A stretch of 64,000 bases of DNA from Cordilura impudica (lineage: Eukaryota > Arthropoda > Insecta > Diptera > Scathophagidae). Location: positions 196,014,920 through 196,078,919 of the forward strand of contig OY821519.1 of NCBI GenBank assembly GCA_963682025.1, written 5' to 3'. The notes under the pieces were generated by a model that saw nothing but the letters and a program-made list of their open reading frames with translations, was not told the origin of the DNA and ran no database searches. The translations under genes and the position numbers were made by a program. Position 1 is the stretch's first letter. Each line of letters starts with the position of its first letter. Of this stretch, positions 1 to 11,205 are shown piece after piece.

Positions 1-2297
1 GATAAATGGGATACATACATAGTTAATAAGACTCTGTTTCACAACGATTAGTAAATGCAAAATAAAAATTCCTTTATACCTATATGTTCCATTTATTTCC
101 TGTTATTAAATTATGAAATTCAACTGACTTTTTTTTATACATATAATGTTTGAAAAACATTTCAAAATGATATAGTTCTTTAGAAAACAAATTGCGATGT
201 AAATTATATTTGCGACCTATTGATTGTTTTGTGTAACTATTATTAGATGTCTTTCGGCCGGAAATTTTATCAAACACTGTTCAAACATGATCACGATTTT
301 TTATGATCTAGCTTGCAGAAATAGTAAGCTTAATTTCATAATTTTTTTTATTATTTCAATAAAATCGAGTTCGGGCAATATTTTTTTACAAAAATATCTA
401 TTTAGTAAGAAAAAGACTTTAAATTAGAATCAATAAAGAGGATTTTTTATTTTAAAAGGGACAAATTTCATTGAAATTTGGGTGTCTGGAAAAACACTGC
501 TGAGCATCTGCAAAAATTTCGTTTTGTGTTTTGTGCGCATTCTTGCTCAGGTTTCAGCTAAAAATTTTCTGGTGTATAATGTTTTTAAACTATCCTCACA
601 AATAGAGTCGAATGGTGGCTGGTCTAGCATAGAGAGATGGTATTCTATGAAACTTCTGCGCCCAAGACATCTCTTTGGAAGATCTTATCAGGATAACCTC
701 TGTCATCGCAATGATAGTGTAGTGTTAAATTCGTCATCTTCATCAAAGTACTTCCGAATGCATGGTAAAAGAGATTATTGCTTAAATACAATACTTAAAT
801 TCTTTCAATAATTGGCACAGAGTATAATTTTTTTTAAACCCGCTATATAAAGTCTTGCTTACATTATCTTCATAACAGATGACATACCTACTTTGGATAA
901 AGTTGAATTGGCTGGGTCATACAATCAGAAAGCAGCGAGAATACTTACAAAAAGAAATTGACTACAGCCAGCAAGGAAGCAGGCGAAGAGACAGAAGCTA
1001 AAAGTTTAGCAACAGACAGATATGTTCCAACTAGGCATTTTAAAATTTTAAAAGACTAATTTATTGTTTGATTACATGGACACACATACGGACGGGTCGA
1101 CAGACGGACATTGCAAGATCAAGTCAGGGGTAAATTTTAATTAATTATGATAGTTACAAACATTAGAACAAACCCAATATACCCTGTACCCCGATGTAGC
1201 GCATAAATATAAAAATCAATAACAACAAACTGATGATACAATACATTTCATAAATTCAAAAATGTTAAAAGATTTCAATGAAAAAAAATTTAATGAAATT
1301 CACAAGCAAACAAACCTAAATGCTAAATTAACAAGTGGCACCCGGTCTACATAAAATTTACAAGCTAATTGTTTAATTATATCTACGACACAATATTCAA
1401 CACGACAAGCAAATAGTCTACCTAGGAAAAATGTTAATATTACAAATGCAAATCAAAATCAAAAAAGACAACGTAAAAATGACTTCATAAATTATAAATA
1501 AATGTTACGACATAACTGAAATTGTTACAAGAATTTGATTATCATCTAAATATTTATCTTAAAGATATAAAAATTTAATACAAATTAAGAAATTTGTTTG
1601 CTTAAAACTTACATTATCATTTGTTGGTCTTGCCATTGTGAAAGGTTATGGCCAGTGAAAATTTCCAAGAGCAGCTGAGTAAAAGTAGTCTTCTTCTTGC
1701 TAATACTTAATAAATTGCAGTCAACGACGTTAGTTTTTTAGTCAAGATTCTTAATGTACTCCTTTTAAATACAATATGGAATTATTATGTAATTTTGTTT
1801 AAGGCAGTTTAAGGTATAGAGATTTGCTTCCTTTTGTTGTTCGAATTCCGTATTTTATATGCAAAATTATTCTTCTTTATCTTTTACTTGCTTTGGTGTA
1901 TTCTTTCTTTTTGTTTTATCAATTTCAAGGCACATTCACTGAATATATCTTTTTGTTTTGTAAAGTTCAATGTACGTATAAAAATTTTCACTTTTTTTGG
2001 TGCAAAAAGGAACTGTATTTTTGTTATGTTCTATTTGTGCCAAAAAACTGAATTCTTTTCAGTTTGGAACATAATCAAAAGTAGAAATCAATCTGTTTTG
2101 TATCACACTCTATGGCACTTGTGTTAATGCTGTTCTGTTGTCTTTAGGTTGTCTGACACAAAAAGTTAAAAATTCAAAACATCCATATTCTACTTCTGCG
2201 GGTAAACACATCGATTTTCCACCTGACAAGAGTCTCTTCTGCGTATTGTGACTGACGTAACTGCAAGGAAAAATTATGTTTCATGGAAGAAGAGAGT
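1..2297. other. Intergenic DNA without a recognised gene
   Basis: This AT-rich stretch has only short open frames. The longest, 482-811 on the plus strand (109 codons), resembles no family I know, has no convincing start context and no splice partner, and I do not call it a gene. The overlapping frames at 1824-2127 are Phe/Tyr-rich and look like chance frames in T-rich DNA. A HINE-like repeat fragment lies at about 1079-1200. Confidence 0.5.
1079..1205 (+). repeat. Fragment of HINE/mini-me-like repeat
   Basis: It has the 3'-terminal pattern of the longer elements at 9600-10373 and 31866-36852: a run of ACAGACGG-like units (ACGGACGG, ACAGACGG, ACATTGC), then GATAGTTACAAACATTAGAAC, then an AATATACCCTGTACC-type end. 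The 5' part is not recognisable. Confidence 0.5.
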
Positions 2298-2305
2298 AAA
2301 TTTAA

Positions 2306-3364
2306 CAGGGTTGTCAACTTTATAATATCAAAAAGCAGCAAAACCGGTCAAAACCGCGTATAAAAAAAGCACTAAATTCTCCAGTTTTTATTTTTTTTCT
2401 CTTTATTTAGCTATGTATACATTTTTTTTATTAAATTAAAAAATTAATTCACAAATACAGTTTTTAACAGTGAGAAATAAAAAAAATATAAAAACAAATA
2501 AAAAAACCTATTAAAGTTATACTAGCAGAATCCAGCGCTCGAAATTCGAGTGCAATTTCTAGGCAACTATATTTTTCAACTTAGCCAATTCACAAACCAA
2601 CACTTTTTTGGTGTATTATGAATGAAGATAATAAACTAATTAACAAACACATTAACAAATTTAACAAACACACACATATATATAATTTTAATGTGTTTAA
2701 TGTGTTAGTAGCAACTTTAAATGCAATTTACCCCAGAAAAATTAAAAATTTTGTAAATCTGGTGTACAGCTAAAAAGAAATACCTTTCAAATAATATGCG
2801 TTTGATCAAAATCGGGATAAAACGGTAGAACAAAACATCGGTAACAAAAAATCGCCTAGCCTATTCATATTATAGGTATTCTTTGTATTTTATACAAACA
2901 AGAACTATTAATTTAAATTTTTAATTTATTGTTTGTTTTAATTTCAAATTCTGATGTTTTGTAAACATTATTACTATTTATTAAAATATTTAGTTCATCA
3001 GGAACAGTACTTTTTTCTTCAATTCGTTTTTAATGTTAAGTAAAGCATTACCTGAATGTATTGACATTCGATTTCTAATTTTGGTTCATGTCGTGGTTAA
3101 GGCGGATTCTTCAACGTTTGAAGAATTGCGCGACAATGGTTTAATAGCAAGATTACATATTTTTAGAACATTATGTAAACTGTGCATACTTGCATTCAAA
3201 AGTAAAAGTGAAACTTAAGATATTCCACTGTGAAAAAATTTGTTTTTTTTTAATAAAACTATTTTTTTATGTTTAAAAAGGCTTTAAAAAACTCGAAAAA
3301 TTTTGGCGTCGTAAATTTTAAATAGCACTAAAACAGTGCTAAAAGCACTGAGTTGACAACCTTG
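2306..3364. mobile_element. hAT-type non-autonomous DNA transposon
   Basis: The ends are inverted repeats: CAGGGTTGTCAACT on the left and the complement of CAAGGTTGTCAACT on the right. They are flanked by 8-bp direct repeats, AAATTTAA at 2298-2305 and AAATTTAG at 3365-3372 (one mismatch). An 8-bp duplication with CAG...CTG-like ends is the hAT signature. No transposase is recognisable inside; the open frame at 3033-3218 has no hAT motif. A copy of family R360 (2521-2878) is nested within it. Confidence 0.75.
2521..2878 (+). repeat. Interspersed repeat family R360, copy a
   Basis: A repeat of about 360 bp with four copies in this window. The 5' end reads TAGCAGAATCCAGCGCTCGA and includes a small hairpin CTCGAA/TTCGAG; the 3' end reads CGCCTAGCC...ATTATAG. 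A well conserved internal block contains CAAAATCGGGATAAAACGG. There is no coding capacity, so it is non-autonomous. I cannot name the superfamily. Confidence 0.7.
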
Positions 3365-3608
3365 AAATTTAGAAATGTTTTATCTTATTATTCAACTGAG
3401 AGCCAAATTATTTGTTAGTAGTCTTGCGTTCTAAAATAAAATAGGAGAAATATTTTTTGTTTAAATTTTTTAGTAGCATATAATAGAAAATTTAAATTTT
3501 TTTCTACATCTGTCTGATCATAAATTTTTATTTTACATTCTTTGGATTTTTCAGAGTTATTTATAATAATATAAAATGTTGAAATCATACAGTCCATACA
3601 CATTCTTA

Positions 3609-3771
3609 TGCTGTCTACACACCAGGCAACGTTTGCTTCAACGGTTGCATCAACCAACGAAAAATATCAAAACTTTTTGATATTTCTGCTTGGTTGAGGC
3701 AACCGTTGCTACGTGTGTATCACTGTTCCTACAACACATTGAAGCAACCGTTGCCTGGTGTGTAGCCAGCA
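3609..3771. mobile_element. Short foldback MITE with TTA target duplication
   Basis: The two ends are long imperfect inverted repeats: TGCTGTCTACACACCAGGCA on the left matches the complement of the right end, which finishes in TGGTGTGTAGCCAGCA. The arms continue inward to a central palindrome TATCAAAACTTTTTGATA. TTA lies immediately outside both ends, matching the 3-bp target duplication of PIF/Harbinger elements. It is too short to encode anything. Confidence 0.7.
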
Positions 3772-4038
3772 TTATGATCGATTTGCCCCTCTGACATGAA
3801 GCCCTTCATATGAACTGTATATTTCGTTAGCTGTGAGCTCTGAGAAATCTTAAATGACCTAAATGATTTATTTTTGTTCCTTATGTTTTTTTGTAATTAA
3901 AGCTATTTTTTCTAAAAGAAAATATTTAAAATTGAATCTAGTCCTATTCGCCATATAATAATACCCCAAAAAGCGCTAAAGTACAACGATGCGAAAAGCG
4001 CTATAATATTAATTCTTATTATATTATTCTATTTCAGA

Positions 4039-4361
4039 GGTATTTCTTTTTAGCTGTCCATCAGATTTACAGATTTTAAAATTTTATGGAGTAAAATGCA
4101 TTTAAAGTTGCTACTAACACATACATTCATAAAATTATACAATACTATGTGTGTGTTTATTAAAAAAAAAATGAGTTCGTTTTCTTCATCCACAATAATA
4201 ATTGTGTTGAATTGAAAAATAATTTTGGACATGAACCAATAATGCAATCGATATTTAAAAAGTGGTGCTTTGTGAATTGTCTTATAAAATAATTTATTAA
4301 ATGAAAAAATAAAATTTCCTAGAATTTGCACTCTAATTTCGAAGGCTGGAATCTGCTAGTT
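4039..4361 (-). repeat. R360, copy b, truncated at the 3' end
   Basis: The reverse complement matches the family from the TAGCAGATTCCAGC end through the ATTTTATTTTTTCATT block to the AGCTAAAAAGAAATACC block. It then stops, so the CGCCTAGCC end is missing. Confidence 0.65.
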
Positions 4362-5359
4362 ATTATTAATTTTCAAAAAAAGAACATGATAATATTTAAG
4401 TATATTCACAAAAAATGTATGCCCGTGAAAATTTTTTGTTACAGCTATTCGTTTGCGCATAAAAATTATCCATTGTCTGACTAATCTTTAAACCATAGAG
4501 TCGTTTTATATAAAAAATTGTTTTTTATAGGTATGTTTGAATGAATTAACAGGGTTTAATTATTTCACCCTTTCTGTCTGTTAGTTCCCTTAAGGCGGAT
4601 TTTTGTAATTGATGACAACAACACCACGATTTTATCATTATTTCTTGCGGTTAACCTGAAAGACAATTTTTCTATTGAATTTTCACCAACTTTCCGACCA
4701 CCAAAAGCTCTGAAACTTTAAACATTTATGTAAAGTTTATGACAACACATTATTTAATCAATTTCTTCATGATCTAATCATTGTCTCTCGTGATTAACCA
4801 GAAATGAGATACTTAAGGGCACTGTTTCACGTTCGAAATATATTGTGATATTTGGATTACGAACCACATCGCAAAATGGACCCTTATTCTGAAATCCCTA
4901 AAATGGATCTCGATCCATCAATACTGCACGCTATACGTTCAATAATATTGAATCGCGGCCAATAATATTGAACTTGTAACAGGGCCCTACAAAGTGGATG
5001 GCGGTCAATATATGGTATATATTGAACGAATATCAGTGCCCTAAAATTAATATTGCGGAAAAAATATAATAATCTAATTTTTTTTAACATAAGCTGTTGT
5101 ATTTCAATGCGTTAAACGCACTTAAAAAGAAAAACGCAAATTTAGCTCTCTTCGAAAAAAGGCGCTAAGTATAAAAAAGGTTTTTAGTTAATTAAAAGTT
5201 TTTTATTAGCAAAAATAAAAATGTTTAAAAATATTTTCTTTATTTCGAAAAGTGTCAGTTATTTAGTGTCAGTGTCAGTTTATTATTTGATGGGAAATAT
5301 TTAAATTTTATCAGAGACAAAATACCTATTTAAAATTGGACCAATAAGTATCTATAATA

Positions 5360-5735
5360 TTAATAGGCTAGGCGATTTCTTGTGACCGATGTTTTGTTCT
5401 ACCGTTTTTTTCCCGATTTTGACCAAACGTATATTATTTGAAAGGTTTTCTTTTTACCCATTTTGCAAATTTACAGATTTTAAAATTTTTTCCTTTATTT
5501 TGAATAATTTGCATTTAAAGCTGCTACTAACACATACATAAAATTATACAATGCTATGTGCGTGTATATTAAATTTGTTAATATGTTTATAATAAAAATG
5601 AGTTTTTTTGTGTTGATTTGTGAATTGGCTATAATTGATTAGCATAACTTTAGGGTCTTTATTTAATGAAAAAATAAAATTTCCTAGAATTTGCACTCGA
5701 ATTTCGAGGGCTGGAATATGCTAGTATAGATTAAA
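5360..5735 (-). repeat. R360, copy c
   Basis: A near full-length inverted copy, from AATATTAATAGGCTAGGCG at the left to GGGCTGGAATATGCTAG at the right. It lies in opposite orientation to copies a and d. Confidence 0.7.
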
Positions 5736-5816
5736 GCGCCTCCAAAAAGTGAAAAAAGTGCCCTCCTAGAAATCTACCTTGGTTTGTTTTATAACGATTC
5801 CCATAATACTTCTGGT

Positions 5817-6551
5817 CTAGCGTTGACTCCTTGCGAGCTAGACCGTTTTTAAAAAAATGTATATTTTTTTTAGTTTTTTCCCGGTCAACATATCCAACGT
5901 CACATGATAGCTGTTTTCAAGACGCGTTCAACGGTATAAATGTATAACATGTGCAAGCAACAACAGTTAGAGCTGTGATATTCAATAAAACATGCAATTT
6001 TTGATGGGTTTTGTATAAGAAAGGTTTTGAAACTTTTTACATTTTTTTGATGTGTAAACATCTATACGCGCAGGGGGGTAAATTTCTATTTCACAATACA
6101 ATCACAAAAACAACGTACAAATCGGTATGACATGATTGTTTGGTGAAAAAATTATTATATGAAATAACCTGTTTTCTGGATTTTATTTATTACCAATGTT
6201 TACACATCTCCCCTGTGATCGGACTCACATGATTTTTTTTTTTCTGAATGTACAACAAGCCGGTCTCTCTCCCTCCCGATATGTTGTACATTCAGAAAAA
6301 AAATGCAAAAAAGTTTTAAAACCTAACCCCCCCTTAACTCTTTCTTATACAAAACCCATCAAAAATAACATAATAACATGTTTTATTGAATAGCACAACA
6401 GTTAGGACATGCTTGGACATGTTCTATGAACGCATCTTGAAAAAACCTATCATGATACCCACATTAGATATGTTGTCCTACAAAAAATTGAAATATCTTC
6501 AAAAAACTAAAAAATATACCTTTTTAGAAACGGTTCAGCTCGTTAGTCCGA
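5817..6551. mobile_element. Large foldback element with ~350-bp arms
   Basis: The left half is complementary to the right half over nearly the whole element. Examples are GAGCTAGACCGTTTTT near 5837 against AGAAACGGTTCAGCTC near 6530, GATGGGTTTTGTATAAGAAA near 6003 against its complement near 6343, and a central stem of TTTCTGAATGTACAACA (about 6240) and TGTTGTACATTCAGAAA (about 6282). The frames at 6196-6393 and 6386-6595 lie in the arms and are not genes. Confidence 0.75.
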
Positions 6552-6552
6552 G

Positions 6553-6992
6553 TTTACACAAGGCAACTTTTGTTGCGCAATTCTTGAGTTTGTAGGTGTT
6601 TGCGGTGAGGGGAATAAAAAGGGAAAAATAATTGCCGGTTCTCGGCAATTTCAAGCAATTCTCTCATTCGCTTTTTTTTTTTGTTGAATATTTGACATTT
6701 CTTTTCATTCGGTGTTTCGCTTCTTGGTGTGAATAATTCGTAATTATTGTTTACTTTATTAAAATGGCCTTTAAATGGAATCGGGACTTAATTTTTTTCT
6801 TTTGAATTCGTTTTTCAACAAAACCAATTAAATTAATTTATGTATGTATGTATTTAATTTTATTATTGTTCTTTACGACTAGAGCACAAATGTCAAATTA
6901 TAAGAAAATAAAAACAAAACAAAACAGTAAAATTGCCGAAGAAATTGTCGTGTGTGGACATAAAGTTGCGCAATAAAAATTGCCTTGTGTGA
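6553..6992. mobile_element. Probable MITE upstream of RpL10Ab
   Basis: The inverted ends TTTACACAAGGCAACTTTTG and the complement of ATTGCCTTGTGTGA share ACACAAGGCAA followed by a T-rich stretch and TTGCGCAA. The target duplication is not clear. No coding capacity. Confidence 0.5.
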
Positions 6993-7628
6993 CCCTCGAC
7001 TTATAAAACAAACCATGGAATATTTCAAGGGGGCACTTTTGTCACTTTTTTTCTCACCATACGCAATCATTTATTTTAAGTTCTCTCTCGCGTTTCTCTT
7101 TGCAAAAATATGTGAACAAATTATTAGATAATTAATATTTTTATTGGAACTTGCAGAGAAAATTAACACAATATGAAGCTACAATTTACAAATTAAGTAG
7201 TCTCAAAAGAAATTTAGCAAAAAATTATATGTTTTCACTTACCGATTAAATTTATGCAAAATGTTCACAACAAACCGGCTTTTCAGTTAATTTAGACGAT
7301 GAATTCTTGAATAAAAACATATGCAACACCAAATGCTAGAAAAATTAAGTTTGTAAATCACAAAATGTTATAAAGAAATATATTGGTGTATTGAAACTCA
7401 AAGAAAAAGAAAACCTGTCATAAAACTAAAAAAAAAAACCTTAATACACTTTTTGGTGTACAAATATTTCGAATATAATAATTTCGTAAAAAACTCAACT
7501 GTTATTATGTATAGACACTGTTGATTTTGCATTATACAACCATGTGGTGGTGAATAATTTTAAGTTGTCAAATAAAAATACAACTCTAATTTAGTTTGAC
7601 AACTTGAGTTGTAGATTTTTTGACAGAA
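6993..7628. other. Noncoding upstream region of RpL10Ab
   Basis: It lacks credible coding frames. AT-rich sequence runs to the polypyrimidine start region of RpL10Ab, and I see no TATA box at a suitable distance from the tract at 7629. Proximal promoter elements must lie here, but none is recognisable by eye. Confidence 0.4.
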
Positions 7629-7639
7629 CTTTCTTTTCT
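7629..7639 (+). promoter_or_regulatory. Candidate TOP start tract of RpL10Ab
   Basis: CTTTCTTTTCT lies 26-36 nt before the ATG. Ribosomal protein mRNAs of flies usually begin with a C followed by pyrimidines (the 5' TOP motif), which couples translation to growth signalling. The short leader implied here is typical. The position is inferred from sequence only. Confidence 0.5.
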
Positions 7640-7664
7640 GGTTTAACTTTTGACAAAAGAAGTC

Positions 7665-9130
7665 ATGGCGTAAGTGTCGTTTAGAATAAATTCGAAAATC
7701 TTTGAATATCTCAAACATCGTTTAAACAATCTTTAAAATGCTCTTAAATATTAAAAGAGCATAAAATTGTCTAATGATTTCAAGTAATATTTGTTAAAAG
7801 TTTGCAATTATAAACCAGCTTTATGGAACTTTTAATGTCTATTTAAGTTTGGAAATAATTGCTAAATGAATTTTAAAATTTTTGTATAACAAATTATTGA
7901 CTATGTATAAGTTTTTAATTAAAACATTAATTTTTACATTTATGCTAATAAATGTGTTTATAAAATTTGTTTTATATATATATTTATATTAATATTTTGC
8001 TTTTTTTATAGTTCAAAAGTTTCACGTGATACTTTGTACGAAAGCGTCAATGGCGTTTTGGAATTCGCATTGAAGAAGAAGCGCCGTTTCTTGGAGACCG
8101 TGGAATTACAAATCGGCTTAAAGAATTACGATCCCCAAAAGGACAAGCGTTTCTCCGGCACTGTAAAGTATGTTGATTTTCAACCTGTATGAATGTTATA
8201 CAGGAAGTCAATTGTGTTTTGCACTTGACGGACCTTTACTCAGGGTCTTAAAATCAAATTGAGCAGGCTTGTTTTTGGTTCTGAACCAAAAGAAGCTGAA
8301 CTTTTTGATTGTTTTCATAAACTTAAAAAAAAAACGCCTATTCCCTTCATCAAAGGGGTTTGTGTGTAAGTTCAGTGTAGTTTAAATTTCGTCCAGGAAG
8401 AGTTTAAATTGTCTGGATGTTCAAAATCAGAACTTTTTTAGCCAACTTTTGAGAATTGAATGTTACTTTTTCTTCTGAAGAAGTCATAAAATTCTGAAAC
8501 CTGATTTTAATCCAGTTTGACAGTTTGGACTTGTCTTGGCGATTTTGTAATGATGGGATAGATGAGTAATCTTGTGCAAAATATGAAATATAAGCAACAA
8601 CGTATTAATTTTTGTCATTTTGTTTATATAATTTTAGATTGAAGCACATTCCCCGCCCAAAAATGAAGGTCTGCATATTAGGTGATCAACAACATTGTGA
8701 TGAAGCTAAGGCTAACGGTGTTGAATGTATGGATGCTGAAGCTTTAAAAAAATTAAACAAGAACAAGAAATTGGTTAAGAAATTGGCCAAATCTTATGAT
8801 GCTTTCTTGGCTTCTGAATCTTTAATCAAACAGATTCCCCGTCTCTTGGGTCCCGGTTTGAACAAAGCTGGCAAGTTCCCTGGTCTTTTGTCTCATCAAG
8901 AGTCCATGATGGGTAAGATCGAGGAAGTTAAATCTACCATCAAATTCCAAATGAAGAAAGTCTTGTGCTTGTCTGTTGCCGTCGGTCATGTTGATATGAA
9001 ACAAGACGAATTAGTGCAAAACATTCATTTGTCCATTAATTTCTTGGTTTCTCTGTTGAAGAAGAACTGGCAAAACGTCCGCTCTTTGCACATCAAGTCA
9101 TCCATGGGCCCTGCCCAACGTTTGTACTAG
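7665..9130 (+). CDS. RpL10Ab: Ribosomal protein L10Ab (uL1), three coding exons
   Basis: This is a cytosolic 60S ribosomal protein that binds 28S rRNA in the L1 stalk near the E site. Coding exons are 7665-7669 (ATGGC), 8012-8167 and 8638-9130. Donors are GTAAGT and GTATGT, and acceptors are TATAG and TTTAG. Joined, they give 217 residues plus TAG, the usual metazoan length, beginning [12 protein letters not shown]. Family blocks are clear: [55 protein letters not shown] and [18 protein letters not shown]. The first coding exon holds only five bases, as is common in ribosomal protein genes, where the start codon sits at the first splice site. No frameshift or stop is seen, so it should be functional. 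The ATG is fixed by phase and by the TOP-like tract just upstream. Confidence 0.97.
8168..8637 (+). other. RpL10Ab second intron, no confirmed RNA gene
   Basis: Ribosomal protein introns often host snoRNAs, so I looked for C/D and H/ACA features. A perfect 8-bp hairpin TTTTGGTT-CTG-AACCAAAA lies near 8275-8293, but I could not find a convincing box C/box D pair or an ACA box at the right spacing. Confidence 0.3.
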
Positions 9131-9186
9131 GTTGTGTTTTAAGTGTATTGTAATTTATTTTACGTTGGGTAGAATAATGTAACTTA

Positions 9187-9192
9187 AATAAA
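9187..9192 (+). terminator. Polyadenylation signal of RpL10Ab
   Basis: A canonical AATAAA lies 57 bp after the stop codon, followed by T-rich sequence. This gives a short 3' UTR, as expected for a ribosomal protein mRNA. Confidence 0.75.
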
Positions 9193-9599
9193 TGACAAGA
9201 TTTTTATAACAAAGGAAAATTTGATTCAACTTTTCTTTAATGGAAATTTTGTTTTAGTACAGTTATAATAATGTGAGAAATGTAACCTCAAGCAATCCCC
9301 CATTGTGGTGTGGGAAATGTTTGAACGTTATCACAATCCGGGCGCTAATCGCCGCGTTCGATATCTAGTAAAATCAATTTAAATTTTGGTTTATTTAGAG
9401 ACTGACAATCGTTTCACTTTTATGTGTACTTTTGGGTTAAAAATTTAATTTGCGGTTATACTCTGTCAAATTTCTTACAAAAAATTTTTTGTATCTTTAA
9501 AATTTACTCTTCTATAAAAGTTGAGAGTACTTTTAGGCTTATATAAAGTCTACATACAGTCTACGATTTTGTAGTTTTAGAGAATTAGCGATTATTAAA

Positions 9600-10373
9600 C
9601 AAGTAAGAAAACTACATCGGTCTAGACCGACTATATGATACCCTATACCATGCGTTTAGAGACCCTATCTCTCAGACCCAACTAACTGGATATAGAAAAT
9701 AAGCATAAACCAAATTTGAGTGGGATTTTTCTTAATTTTTTTGGCTGCAGATATGAAAAATTTCATATCGGATGCTATATGGGGACTAGGCCCAAAAATG
9801 GACCGATCCTGACCATGTCAGTCTCTTGTATTTTGCAAAAATATATACAAACAAAATTTGAGAAGAATCAGTGCAATGTTTTTCTTTTTTGATAGATTTA
9901 AGTGAAGATCGGGAAGCAGCTCTATATGGGGACTATGACTAAGAGTTGTCCAATAGGGATTTTTTTTTGACTACTGATTAACGGATGTAATATGTATATA
10001 CATACAAACCCAATTTGACTAAGATTTGTATGATAATTTGGATCTTATGGCAATATATGTTGATTTCATAGGGGTCATTTGTATGGGGGCTAGGTCTGAA
10101 CATGGACCGATTCTCACCAATTTCAATAGCGTTCATCCCATGGCCGATAGAAGATCAAATACCAAATTTCATCAAAATATATTCATAATTGCGACCTGCA
10201 GTTTGATTACAAGCTTTACATGGACACACAGACGGACGGACATCGTTAAATCGAATCAGATAATGATTCTGATTCGATCGGTATAATTACAGATGGGTGT
10301 AGGTCAAATATTTTTGGTTGTTACAAACAGCAGCACAAAGTCATTATACCCAAACCACATAGTGGTATAGGGT
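9600..10373 (+). mobile_element. HINE/mini-me-like element, family A, longest copy
   Basis: It starts CAAGTAAG, followed by a hairpin TCGGTCTAGACCGA, and ends with a stem formed by TATACCC...GGGTATA-like sequence (ATTATACCCAAACCAC through GGTATAGGGTA). Just upstream of the end is ACACAGACGGACGGACATCG. A 5' palindrome, a 3' stem-loop and an internal ACAGACGG block are features of the Helentron-associated elements (mini-me/DINE-1 type) known in flies. No Rep/helicase is encoded. Related copies are at about 41509 and 63278. Confidence 0.65.
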
Positions 10374-10481
10374 AAAAAAATATTTTACAGCAATTTTTAA
10401 GGAATTTGTAGTAAAGATTATTTGAAGAAAAAAAATATATTGAAAATATCAGCCCTGTTCTTGAAACGTTATTTGAATAAA

Positions 10482-10740
10482 GGCCTAGTTAGCCATACGT
10501 TGTTGAAATGTATTCGTACCGTAAATGTAACGTTGTCACTTAGTGCAATTATAGAACGTAAAAAGGAACCAGCATGTTGCTGTGTAAAATTAACCAAACT
10601 TTATCAGCTGTTCCCAAATGTCACGTACAAACGTAGCAAAAATCTATTTTCGAGATCGATAACTGCTCTAAGTGTTTTTCATGTAACAGAAAATAACAGC
10701 TGACACGTTTGGTTAAGGTTACGTGTGGCTAACTAGCCCT
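10482..10740. mobile_element. MITE inserted in host A
   Basis: This segment is absent from host B, where the flanks are almost directly joined (TTGAATAA to GAATGAATTT). It has inverted ends: GGCCTAGTTAGCCATACGTT on the left, and on the right AACCTTACGTGTGGCTAACTAGCCC as the complement partner (AACGT..GTGTGGCTAACTAG). The open frame at 10422-10703 crosses it and is not a gene. Confidence 0.6.
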
Positions 10741-11080
10741 TGAGAGTGAATTTAAAATCACATGAAATTGAAATTTAGGGTTTTTGAAACCACTTTTTTT
10801 ATTTATTTAATGGAAACATATGTATGTTTGAGTTAAGAACATATGTTATCTATAAACCGAGGTGTCGTATGATTCTTTATTCAGTTTCACAAAAAACTTT
10901 TAAGTATTTTGTGCAAAGAAAAATATTTTCTGTTTTGTTAGATTTATAGTCATTTTTCAGACATATTGCAATTACTACTGTAATTAATATGCAATTTTTT
11001 TTTTTAATTTTGTTTAAATGGTGCGTGGTAGAGAAGAAGAAAGCATATATTTCAAAAATTCATAACTGCACTGTATTCTT

Positions 11081-11121
11081 AATCGGACCGGTTTCTGGCA
11101 TTTCAGCCTTCATCAGCGATT
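11081..11121 (-). ncRNA. Hammerhead ribozyme motif, monomer 1
   Basis: Reading the minus strand: AATCG (helix I 5' strand), CTGATGA (core C3-A9), A-GGC-TGAAAT-GCC-A (helix II with an A.A mismatch at its base), GAA core, then ACCGGT (helix III, two pairs A-U and C-G with a CG loop), C17, then CGATT, which pairs perfectly with AATCG. The predicted cut lies after GTC, between plus positions 11086 and 11085. This is a type I arrangement with minimal helix III, the form found in animal retrozymes, Penelope-like elements and schistosome/newt satellites, which may work as dimers. The mismatch at 10.1/11.1 is the one departure from consensus. Confidence 0.8.
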
Positions 11122-11205
11122 TATTGAACATTGTGATAATTGTTATGTTTTTAATTGAATAGGTTGTTTCTATATGAAAATTTTTTCTACTTAGGGCGGC
11201 CGTGA

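Noticed and set aside
482..811. A 109-codon frame as a gene
   Set aside because: No family match, no splice partner, no promoter or poly(A) context, and it lies among repeats.
1824..2127. Two overlapping Phe/Tyr-rich frames as membrane proteins
   Set aside because: They are overlapping frames in T-rich DNA, which gives apparent hydrophobic proteins by chance.
7500..7640. A TATA box for RpL10Ab
   Set aside because: AT-rich runs occur everywhere, and none stands 25-35 bp before the polypyrimidine start tract in a convincing form.
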